A stretch of DNA of 64,000 bases. Origin: Palaemon carinicauda (lineage: Eukaryota; Arthropoda; Malacostraca; Decapoda; Palaemonidae). Both the position numbers and the translations under genes were made by a program. The notes beneath the pieces were generated by a model. That model was not told the DNA's origin. It did not search any database and saw nothing but the letters and a program-made list of their open reading frames with translations. The stretch spans positions 46,890,648 through 46,954,647 of the forward strand of contig NC_090761.1 in NCBI RefSeq assembly GCF_036898095.1. Direction: 5' to 3'. Positions 25,100 through 34,996 of the stretch are shown piece by piece (the stretch's first letter is position 1; each line of letters opens with the position of its first letter).

Positions 25100-26840
25100 G
25101 ATGCCTGCAAAGCTGCTGGGATAGGACAGGTGAAAGCAGCTCGGGGCCGATCCCTGGATAATTTTCATGATTCGTTCAGGGTATGGCGTCCCGTTCATAT
25201 CATCTCTCCCTCCCCTGATCAAGGATCCAGTGACACTAGGCTCCTTTGCGAGGGGATTTGGAAAGGGCCTAGTCCTTCGGGCAGAAGACCAGACCATGTT
25301 GAAGAAGTGCGCTCTCCAGGAGGTCCTCAATGACTCCCCAGGCTTCTTCTGTCGAAGGGTGGAGACCAGTCATCGACCTCTCAGCTCTGAACAATTTTGT
25401 CAAACAGACTTTGTTCAGCATGGAGACTGCAGACACTGTCAGATAAGTGGTAAGACCACAGTACTTCATATGCACACTGGACCTATAGGACGCATACTTG
25501 TAGATCCCAATCCATCCGTCTTGAAGGAAGTATCTAAGATGCAACCTAGACAACAAGAAATACCAGTTCAGGGTACTGTGCTTAGGTCTCGCCGCAGCAC
25601 CCCAAATCTTCACCAGTGTTCACCCTAGTATCATCCTGGGCTCACAAGTTCGGCATCCGTCTCCTCTGTTATATGGATGACTGGCTGATCCTAGCAGACT
25701 CGGTGGTAACCCTTCTTCAGCACCGAGACAAACTTCTGACACTTTGCCAAGATCTGGGGATCATGGTAAACCTTGAAGTCTTCCCTGCTTCCCACTCAGC
25801 GACTATTATACCTAGGAATGATTTTAGACATCAATTTCCACAAAGCTTTCCCATCAGAAAACAGTATAATGGGGCTGAGAAAGGTCGCAAGGACTTTTCT
25901 TGAACGTGAAGTCCCAGCCCAGAAATGGCTATTTCTCCTTGGACACCTGTCATCCCTGGCCTGTCTAGTTTCAAACAGCTGCCTCAGGATTTGATCCAGG
26001 GGGTCTGAAGTCCAATTGGAACCAGGCTTTCGATTACCTGGACATTCTGATCCCCCATGGGACCAGAGGAACGGACTGACCCCGAGTGGTGAGTGGCAGA
26101 CGAGAATCTGCGGAGGGGTGTAGATCTTCTCGTCCTCCACCTGGACTTAATGCTGTTTTCTGACGCATCAAAAGGGTGGGAGGCCCATGTGCTGTACCAG
26201 AGGGCCTCAGGCCTGTGGTCAGAGTCCAAAAAGTCCCTCCACATAAATCTCGTAGAGATGAAGGCCGTCCTTCTGGCCCTTCAACAGTTCCATCAGTTCC
26301 TGATAGGATGCTCAGTTGTGGTGATGAGCGACAACACCACAGTAGTGGCTTACATCAACAAACAAGGAGGTACTTTTTGCAGCCCTTATCCAATCTAGCA
26401 GTAGAAATACTGAGATGGGCTGAAGGCCACTCGGTACCACTTTCAGCAAGCTTCATTCCAGGCAAGAGGAATGTGCTTGCCGACAATCTGAGCAGAGCAT
26501 CTCAGATAGTGGGTACCGAATGGTCTGTGGATCATCTAGTAGCTAGTGGGTACCGAATGGTCTGTGGATCATCTAGTAGCCAATAAAGTCCTGACTTTGT
26601 GTGGGTTCTCCGATTGTGGATCTGTTCACAACGGCCCTGAACTTCATTCTCCCCCTGTACTGCTCCCTAGTCCCAGACCCCAAGGTTCTCTTGCAAGATG
26701 CATTTAAACAGTGGTGGGACAACATCGACGTTTACGCCTTTCCCCTGCTCTGTCTCATGGGAACGGTACTCAACAAGTCCAGAACATTGGTCTACCTCTC
26801 ATTGATTCTCATAGCTCCACTATGGCATCATGCAAAATAG
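25100..26840 (+). pseudogene. Element E RT, RNase H and methyltransferase-like remnants
   Basis: In one frame, scattered stops interrupt readable RT blocks including PVIDLSALNNFVKQTLFSM, IPIHP and YQFRVLCLGLAAAPQIF, up to YMDDWLILA at 25670-25696. RNase H follows with FSDASKGWEAH (about 26158), LVEMKAVLLAL and SDNTTVVAYINKQGG. The methyltransferase-like DLFTTALN and DVYAFP blocks lie at 26600-26760. A 37-bp tandem duplication at 26509-26582 further disrupts the frame. Confidence 0.8.
26509..26582. repeat. 37-bp tandem duplication
   Basis: Two nearly identical copies starting GTGGGTACCGAATGG, inside the element E remnant. Confidence 0.9.
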
Positions 26841-26959
26841 TTCCCAGACCTTTTGCAGCTTCTGATGGAGCCTCCCAGAGAAATTCCTCCATGACGCGAT
26901 CTACTCAGACAACCACACGTCAACATCTACCAAATCGTAGAGACTATCCAGCATCTCCC

Positions 26960-27943
26960 CGGTCAGAGAGGATTTTTGCAACAATTTATGAAGAGGATGT
27001 CTGGATATCTCGGGAAGTCCTCAGCAGCAGTCTACCAGGCAAAGAGGAACGTCTTCCGTGGTTGGTGTCGTGGAAGGGGTATCTCTCCACTCGATGCCAC
27101 TATTCCAGCAATAGTGAAGTTCTTCAGGTATTTTGCTGGAGGAAATGCGCCTTTCAATTTTGACAGTGAAAGGCTATCGCTTAGCCTTGAGCCTCACCTT
27201 TAAACTGAAAGGAATGAACATCTCCTCATAGCTAGATCTTACTTTACTCATAGGAAGTTATGAACTTAGCTCTCCTAGTCGGAAGTGAGGGCTCCCTACA
27301 AACCATTACGCGAGGCAACAGATCGCCACCTGACTTGGAAGACGGTGTTCCTGCTCACCTTGCCTTCGGCCAAATGAGTCAGTGAACTGCATGGTCTCTC
27401 GTACGATACCACCATTCAAGGTGATGGGGAGAGTTAACGTTTAGCTTCGTCCCCGAGTTTGTTGCCAAGACTCAGAATCCAGGGGTGTCAGATCCTAGAT
27501 TTGACTTCTTCCGGATAACGAGTCTCCATTCCGTAACTGACAACTCAGATCATCTGTTACTTTGCCCAGTAAGAAGTTTGAGGCTCTATGTTAAGAGAAC
27601 AGCAGCAGCCCGCCCCCGAGTGCCTTCGCTTTTCATCAGCACATGCACAGGGAGGAACAAAAGGAGGATCACCATGAACAGCATCTATGCATGGGTTCGC
27701 TGAGTCATCGATCATGCTCTGAATCCAGATCCTCCTCCATCATGTCTACGCAGAGTTTACGATATCAGGGGCATAGCTACTTCCCTGGCCTTCAAAAGAA
27801 ATTATTCTGTGAAACAGGTTCTACAAGCCAGGATGTGGAAGCGCGACACAACTTTCACAGCCCAATTCCTACAAGACGTGACCCACAGGAGACTCGATAT
27901 TTTCTCTATTGGTCCTGTGGTGGCTGCACAACAGCTGGTTTAG
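26960..27943 (+). pseudogene. Element E tyrosine recombinase, catalytically dead
   Basis: Recognisable YR in pieces: VYQAKRNVFRGWCRGRG, LPSAK-stop-VSELHGLS, CPVRSLRLYVKR, VYDIRGIATSLAFKRN, MWKRDTTFTAQFLQD. Compared with A and B, the first catalytic Arg codon is TGA (27375-27377). The His of H-x-x-R is Tyr and the nucleophilic Tyr is Phe. There are frameshifts as well. Confidence 0.8.
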
Positions 27944-28414
27944 TACCTCAATCTCCTTATTGGACAAGTAGCAGAAGGTTGAGGACACTGTTACCTGGTT
28001 TTAGTGTGCATATATGAAAAAGGAATGACTGGCCCTTTTTCTTTTCTTCATCCTCCCCTCTCTTGGGGGAAAACAGTAGCCTGGGTTCTCATCACAAGCT
28101 GGCCTCAATCACTGCATGTAAACCATGCTCCCTTGTGTACCGGGTATTGGGTTAATACTGTTACGTCCCCATACCCTAGCGAGGTGGCATTGGGAAAGTC
28201 TTAGTCAACTGTTATTTCTTGCAAAGGCTTGGAATAACTTTTACCTTGATAGTAACGCTGTTAATATCTCACACAGTTTGCGTAACCTGTAGTCCGTGGG
28301 CAGCAAGGTTTAGCTAGGTCTAGGGTCTCCTTATTTTTGGTACTAATCTACTCATAAACAGGAGACCCAGGATAAAGCCAGATTGGCAGGGACATCCACC
28401 CTCCTAATGGGTGA

Positions 28415-28530
28415 GTCACCCCTATAAATAGCGTAGGTTTGTATTCCAGTTATGGAACAAATGACAAATTTGGAAATCATTTTTATTTTTCCTAGTGATA
28501 CAAACCTTTAGCTATTTATATAAATTTACC
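28415..28530. repeat. Element E internal complementary region
   Basis: Two halves meet near 28455-28465. The right half (CCTAGTGATACAAACC, then TTTAGCTATTTATA) is the reverse complement of the element's right end at 28703-28766. The left half (CCTATAAATAGCGTAGG, then TTTGTATTCCAG) should be complementary to the missing left end. This is the DIRS ICR layout. Confidence 0.7.
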
Positions 28531-28639
28531 CACTGATCCTGTCCCCCTTGAAGTCCTACCTCTAAGTAAGGTGAAGCAGTCACAGGTATGTGAAGTTAAA
28601 GGGGTTAGCTAGCTACCCCCCTTACCCCCGCTAACTAGC

Positions 28640-28766
28640 GGGATGGGTAGTTAACCCTCGCTAAATTCTAATGGCTTGTCCTTTCAGCTTCACTGAATAT
28701 ACCCCTATAAATAGCTAAAGGTTTGTATCGTTGGGAAGAATACAAGTTTCCAGATTTGTCATATTA
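28640..28766. repeat. Element E right terminal repeat
   Basis: Ends with CTATAAATAGCTAAAGG, TTTGTATC and TTTCCAGATTTGTCAT, complementary to the ICR. A diverged inverted copy is present at 38691-38797. Confidence 0.75.
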
Positions 28767-29534
28767 GCAGCTTTTCAGGGTCTGGTGATGTGTCGGGTTC
28801 CCCCAGTGTTTGCCTCATCCTAACCGAGCTAAAAGGGTCTTCACCTGTCTCTGTGCAGACAGCTTACGAGAAGTTTGACCCAAGGAAGTCTTGGGCTTCC
28901 TTAGGTAAGTCATCCATTACTGTTGAGCGAGCTGGTAGCTAAGACTATCTATTCCTCCGGTACCCCAATACCAGTGTCTCGTGGTGATGGCAGTGGTGAA
29001 AGATATGGTTGTGACCCTGGAGGTGTCCCTTGTGGTACCCCTAAGTCAAAAGGACTAATAGTGTTCATAGAGGAATACCTGTGTCAATGGGTAAAGCCCC
29101 TTCACCGGGATGTGTTGAGTCTGAGATTACTGTGCAGTATGCTTAATTTGGCCTTGAGGCCGAATGTGCACATTGCTTGGTGCTCAGTTATCCCGTTCCC
29201 GTTCTCTCGTTAAAGGTCACCCCCCTGTGTTACCACCCCCTTCCTCTATGTCCGTCACCCCAACCTTTGTGCCTGGGGTCTGGGGCCTATAGCCCCTCTT
29301 GTTGCCGTGTTGTGGACCCCTTTTAGTGTGCCGTCCCTCTCCCCCATGACAGTGGTACCTGTCTCCCCCATGACAGTGTTACCCACTGTTGTAGTTCCTG
29401 TTGGAGCAACCCTTGTGGTTCCTCCCCACAGTGGAGCGTCATCATTGTTGGTCGCTCAGCTTTCCACTCTTCTGCTTGCAGAGCCTGGGGGTAAAATCAA
29501 TACAGTAAACAAAATACAATCCTTTAATTTTTAA
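28767..29534 (+). other. GC-richer block, possible retroelement fragment
   Basis: Notably less AT-rich than its surroundings, with open stretches in several frames (for example 28923-29213 and 29307-29534) and none recognised. A short internal repeat (CCCCCATGACAGTG) occurs twice near 29341-29378. I infer a decayed Gag-like or other transposon segment but cannot name it. Confidence 0.3.
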
Positions 29535-31332
29535 AAGCATTTGCTAATAGAAAGAGCAATAGGAATCTTGATATGTGGCACAGTAGGTTGGCTTGCAAGT
29601 GATAGTGAAATTGGCTAACTGAAAACAATGAAATGTGCATGAGGTAGATATTTAGCTTAACTAGGTTGGACTTATGAACTTTCCATGATGCAAAAACTCA
29701 GAATGTATTTTTTGTTTCTCTATCTTCTGTTAGATTTTGAATTGAATGCCTTTCCCAGCCAGAATTCTTCCAATATATCATCTGTCAGTTCTAAGCTTTT
29801 TGGCTTAAAAACAAAACTTTCTTGCAGCTATATCCTTTTTTTATTTGTCATTTCTTGTTAAGCAGGTCAGTTAAGGAATGAGGAAGACCAGTCATTTAAG
29901 GAAGTGATTGTTGATTGTGTCTTTATTGTATCTGGTGGTGCATTCACAAAAATTTTCTAAAATCCCCATTTCATTGTGGCTTATAGATAATTTTGACATT
30001 GTATAACGAAATTACAGACTTAAAAACATCAAAAATAGAGGTCAAGAAATTAGAGTTGTGTCCACTCTAATTACCTTTAAAGCAATTTAGGAGTTGAAGT
30101 TTTTAAATTGATTTCACATCTTGGAGTACCGAATCAACTTTCGTCCAATTTAGTACACAATTTATTTGGTGTGTACCAAAGTGTCTTTTTAACATTTCTG
30201 TGGGCCCCTGCTCCCTCTTTTTTATCCTTCCAATTTTATTATATTTCCTGTTAATTTCTTTCATCCTATTGTCCAACCTCCTCCTAACCTTTAGCTCCAT
30301 AGCGCAGCTGTGGAGCTTTCCTTCTGTTACACATCATCATTTAATGGCCTTTTCTGCCCAATAACTGGGTATTATGGGTCAAGTATCCTCTACCTATGTT
30401 GGTTATTCTGTGGCTATTGTCAAAGTATAACAATTCCTTAGATAGACTTCTTTCTCATCCTCAACATGCTCTCACAGGGCAGAATTCCAAGTTATGTGCT
30501 TTTGTTGTATTTTTACGGAAAAAATTAAACTTTATTTGGTTTACTGATGGGTTGCCAATGCTAGAGCTCATGTACCACATAAGGTGAGGCAATTATAATT
30601 GAACTCTTTGGCTTTGACCAGTCCAAAATTAAATACACCAGGACTTTAGCAACAAGTCATCTATCCATTTGATGACTCCTTGTTAGTTCCCTAGAACTTC
30701 TTTTGAACCAGATACGCTCTAGAAGTTTGCTTATACCAAATGACGTAGCATATTTAACTATCACTGAATTATCAAGAGTTCTCAAACTGAAGAAGCTTCC
30801 CAGGCTACTAAAAAAAAAAATGTTTTATGGTAAGAGAAATACAAGTCTTTGAAATCAAAGTTGACATGTACAATCTTACCAATTTACTAAAAATAGCCAG
30901 GTTCTCTACACTCTCTGTCTTGTAGTGAGGTTGGAAAACATAGGGCATGATTTTACTCTAATGCCACCATAGATACTTTGAAATCTTAATGTAAAGATCA
31001 GTAGGAGGATATCTCATATTATTTTTCTTAACATGTCTGAAGTTGATCTTTTGATATATCGGCTCGGTTATGTTTTCTTTAAAAAAAACAAAACAACAAC
31101 AACAACAACAACAACACACACGTGTCTGAAGAATTGTTTTATCATGTCATGTGGTAAACATTTCTAGTTAGTTACCAGAAATCATTGCATTGCATCTAGT
31201 ACCAATTTGGTGTAATTTTGTATGAACTTTGCGTCAATGTGAATAATAGAAGTAGGGTTGTCATAGGTTTGTCATAAGTAAAACAAATGTTTTTTGGGTA
31301 GGAAACACAAAATTGTACAAGGAAAAATGTCT
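29535..31332. other. No gene seen
   Basis: AT-rich DNA upstream of the first translin coding exon, with an (AAC)n tract near 31088-31116. A 65-codon Lys/Arg-rich frame on - (30103-30300) is not recognised. Confidence 0.5.
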
Positions 31333-31364
31333 TCAGTAATATACGTTCAAAGATTTCCTTATCG

Positions 31365-31585
31365 ACGGAGCAGTGATCTCAGTGATGTCAGGTGTATGAG
31401 GACAGAGGAGGATATGTAAAGCATAGGCCAGACTATTCGGTGTATGTGTTGGCAAGGGGAAAATGAACCGTAACCAGAGAAAAGTATCTAATGTAGTACT
31501 GTCTGGCCAGCCAAAGGACCCCATAACTCTTTAGAAGTAGTATCTCAACAGGTGTCTGGTACCCTGGCCAACCTACTACCTACCA
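31365..31585 (+). repeat. Dispersed repeat R1, copy 3 (partial)
   Basis: Matches the second half of the copy at 10160-10840: GTAACCAGAGAAAAGTATC, ATGTAGTACTGTCTGGCC and CCTGGCCAACCTACTACC. Confidence 0.8.
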
Positions 31586-31924
31586 GCTATAAGACTGTTC
31601 TTTTGTTAAAGGCATTTATTGGTTGAAGCAAAAGAAAATGGGAAGTATTTGGAATTTTGACAATTTTATGAGTAGGTGTCAATTAAACTGGGCTTCTGGA
31701 AAAGAAGCAATATGAACACCAGGGGAGATTCATGAAAATATTTTTTCTAGAACAAAATGGTTTTGTTAGTGTCCTTTTAATTTTAAGCACTGCTTTTTGC
31801 AACGGTTTGGTTTGGAAAAGTCTATCCTTGAATTGATATGTGTATTAAGAATGAATTAAGGTCACAGGTTTTAAGATTTATACAGGATCATGTTACGTCT
31901 TTGTAACTTTAATTTTTTTCAGCT

Positions 31925-32080
31925 ATGGATATTACAGCTGCATTTGCATCGTACGGATCAAGCGTAGAGCATGAAACAGAAGTTAGGGAGGGCGTGCAAG
32001 CAGCTGTGAAGGATTTGGAGAAAACTTCGTATAGCATCAGTACAACATTAGAAAAAATGCACCATTCCCAAGGTGTGCAG
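31925..32080 (+). CDS. TSN: Translin, first coding exon
   Basis: Codes 52 residues beginning MDITAAFASYGSSVEHETEV, matching the start of animal translin (helical N-terminus with REGVQAAVKDLEKT). The ATG lies two bases after a polypyrimidine-AG acceptor (AG at 31921-31922), so translation starts here and an untranslated exon must lie upstream. The exon ends in phase 0 at CAG followed by GTACTG. Translin binds single-stranded DNA and RNA as an octamer, and with TRAX it forms the C3PO endoribonuclease that assists RISC loading (family knowledge). The intron that follows (32081-40048) contains DIRS element A. Confidence 0.9.
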
Positions 32081-32170
32081 GTACTGTAACTTTAGTGAAA
32101 GCCCTGTTTTAATACTTATGCCCTTTACATTCATCAGATTTTGCTAATTTTAAAAAAATATTGAAGTAGT

Positions 32171-32346
32171 ATTTTTCAATATTTAACTTAGCCGGTGATT
32201 ATAATAGCTGCAACTCTGTTGCCCGACAGACAACTCTAAGGTAAAAACTCGCCAGCGATCGCTACACAGGTTGCGGGTGTGCCCAACAGCGCCATCTGTC
32301 GTCCAGATACCCAGTACTCAATGTAAACAAAGACTCAATTTTCTCT
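32171..32346. repeat. Element A left inverted terminal repeat
   Basis: Begins ATTTTTCAATATTTAAC. It is the inverted copy of 38499-38690 from CCGGTGATTATAATAGC inward to CTCAATTTTCTC. Confidence 0.95.
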
Positions 32347-32551
32347 CTGTCGTGCTATCGACAAGACGTACTTACTCGCTGTTGCTAAACTGGAGTTTTT
32401 TCACAACTAATTGGTGAAGTACTTTATTCTAGTTTTGAGCTTTCGCTGTGCAGGGTTTCTCTTCACACAAATCCTTGAACTCTTTTTGATAACGGATTCT
32501 TTGTTGATGACTTTTTGAAAGTTTTTTGAATTTCCCTTTGACCAATTCAAA

Positions 32552-34996
32552 ATGGCTGACCCTTCACAAGTCCCAAAATTTAGGAAGTGCAATGCTAGGG
32601 ACTGTTCAAGGCGTCTTCCGAAGGCTTCTATCGACCCTCACACTGTTTGTTCCAATTGTCGGGATAAAACCTGTCAATTGGAAGATCGGTGTGAGGAGTG
32701 CGTTGGGCTTTCGGAATTCGATTTTATCGAATTCCAAAAGTATACACGTAGGCTAGAGAGAGATAGAGTTAGGAGAAGTTCTTCTCATTCTGTTGATATA
32801 TCCTCTCCTCATGCCCCACAACCTATTCCTTCCCCTGTAGTGGTTGCTCCTAACCCCCCTCCTGGCACTCAGGAACCTTCGATGGCTGATATGATGCGTG
32901 CCATCCAGGCTCTGGGTGAGAGAGTTGAGTCCCTGGCTAGTGAACGTAATCAGCTCATGGCGGATGTGAAGGAGCTTAAGTGCAAAAGTGCAGTGGGAAG
33001 TGCTAAAGTGCCGAGTGATAGTGTTGTGGATAGTGTTGCGCTTGAGGGTTCGTCTGTTCGTGCCTGTCGTCCTCCTAGTCCGGGACCTCTTGCAAGCTCC
33101 CAAGTCCAGGGGAGAAGCAATGTCGTACGACAAATGGGTTCGAGAGGCTTTAATCAGCGAACAGACGTTCCCTCCGTGGTATCGGGCGTATCTACCCAAG
33201 ATCGCCCCTGCCTAACTAAGACGAGAGAGCCCATTTATACCTCGTCTTCGGAAGGTGTTTCTCGCAAGAAACCCTGGACCAAGGTCTCACGACCGCTAAA
33301 ACGCAAGTCGGTCCCTTCCGCGCAAGTCCAACGGCCCAGTTGTAGCCACTGGGTCAGTTCGGACTAGCTGCCGTCATCCGATGACTGCTCACCGCCTAAG
33401 AGAGGCAAAGCGATACCGCTTCAGACAGTAACACCGTCTGTCGCCGCACCTGCTCCTGTAGACCCTAAGTGGTCTCTTCTGCAAGACATGCAGTCTAAAC
33501 TGACGTCTCTAATGCAGGACTTTCGTGCGGAGAAGGTTGCTGCCGCACCAGCTAGTGCAGTACCTAGCCCACAACCTCCCACACGATCGGTTGTGCGTCC
33601 TGTGGACGCTGAGGTAACCTTCTCACGCACACCAGTTGAGAGAGTTCCGCCACCCATGCGTTCCAGTGTGATCTGCCAGCCGCATGTTGACGTTAAGCGA
33701 CGCACGGAGGTCTCCGTTGACGTTCGAGAGGTTCAACAACCGTCAGAGTTGTTTTGTTTTGACGCGGTGCGTCAACCTCCGCAACCCAGTGTGGTTGCCA
33801 CTGCGCACCCACATCAGTCCAGACAGTCTGGAGTAGACGCTGTGCGTCCCCGCGCTGCTATGGTTGTTGCCAGCTCACAGACTGGGCAACAGTTCCATGA
33901 CGTTGCGTCCGGCTCAGTCACGCATGCACCCGTGCGACCGGACTCAGCGAACCAGCCGTTACCCACTCCGTTGTCGTTTCCTCATCAGTTATCGGATGAG
34001 GGACTTTCTGATGATGATGTTGCTGCACACATAGATGAACCACAATCAGAATTGGACGAGCCTAAGTCTACGCAACCCTCTTTGGACTTTAGGAAAGTTT
34101 TGGCCATTTTCAAAGAGATGTTTCCGGACCAGTTTGTTTCTGTGGCTCCTCGTTCTCCTCCGTCAGAGTTTATGTTAGGCATGCCGTCTACCACTCCTGC
34201 CTTTACTAGACTCGTCCTCGCACGCTCGTCCAAGAGAGCTTTGCGGGTGATAGGAGAATGGTTGCAGTCCAAGAAGAGTTTAGGGAAGACAGCCTTTACT
34301 TTTCCCCCTGCTAGACTCTCTTCTAGATCGAGCGTCTGGTATGCCACGGGAGAAGTTCTCGGCTTGGGAGTTCCTGCCTCTGCCCAGGGCGACTTCTCAA
34401 GCCTCGTAGACTCTCCCCGTCGCCTTGCCATGAGACGCTCAAAGATATGTTGGTCATCTTCGGACCTGGACCACCTTTTGAAAGGTATCTTTAGGGCCTT
34501 CGAAGTTTTTAACTTCTTAGACTGGTGTCTAGGAGCCCTAAGCAGAAAGATCTCTTCAACAGAGAAAGAGACTTCCTTGCTCATTATGTCCTGCATGGAC
34601 AAGGCCATACGTGATGGGTCTAATGAGCTTGCTGCATCTTTTGTGTCCGGAGTCCTTAAAAAGCGTGAAAACCTATGCTCATTCCTTTCAGCTGGAGTTA
34701 CACCGTGCCAGAGATCCGAGCTTCTTTTTGCTCCTCTCTCCAAGTGCCTTTTTCCAGAAGACCTGATTAAGGAAATAGCCGCTTCATTGATACAGAAGGA
34801 CACTCACGATCTTGTTGCGTCCTCCGCTCGCAAAGCTACCCCTTTGCCTACCTTGTCAGCTAGACCAAGGATGGACACTCCAGCGTCCCGTTTTATTCCG
34901 CCCTTTCGTGGCAGAACCTCCAGCAGAGGAGGTGCTCGTGCCGAAGGGAAACGAGGAAAGAAGAAAGGAACCAAGTCCTTTAAGGGCAGAGTCTGA
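32552..34996 (+). pseudogene. Element A ORF1, Gag-like with one nonsense codon
   Basis: A frame of 814 codons starts at ATG 32552 and is open except for a single TAG at 33365-33367 (codon 272), where element B has TCG. The N-terminus carries a Cys cluster C-x4-C-x14-C-x2-C-x4-C-x5-C-x2-C (residues about 13-50), a likely zinc-binding module. The middle is Ser/Pro/Val-rich with repeated Val-Asp-Val. The C-terminal third is well conserved with B (SSKRALRVIGEWLQSKKSLG, GVPASAQGDFSSLVDSPRRL) and ends in a basic GKRGKKKGTKSF tail. The role is presumably a nucleoprotein structural component by analogy with DIRS ORF1. Confidence 0.85.

Larger units (their letters stand above)
22660..28766 (+). mobile_element. 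DIRS-like retrotransposon E, old and heavily decayed
   Basis: Order along the + strand: Gag-like repeats, basic Gag C-terminus, RT with YMDD, RNase H, methyltransferase-like domain, tyrosine recombinase, internal complementary region, right terminal repeat. This is the DIRS order seen in elements A-D, but the sequence is a distinct family. Every gene carries stops and frameshifts. The right end is recognisable at about 28766. The left ITR was not found, so the left boundary is approximate and the 5' end is probably truncated. Confidence 0.85.

Noticed and set aside
30103..30300. Lys/Arg-rich 65-codon frame on the - strand
   Set aside because: Protein-like composition but no recognisable family, splice sites or neighbours. 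Too short to call.
33985..34803. A 272-codon - strand frame opposite ORF1 of element A (and a 207-codon one in B at 42895-43518)
   Set aside because: These are shadows of the + strand ORF1, which is conserved between A and B with a clear start, domains and downstream genes. Nothing recognisable is on the - strand.
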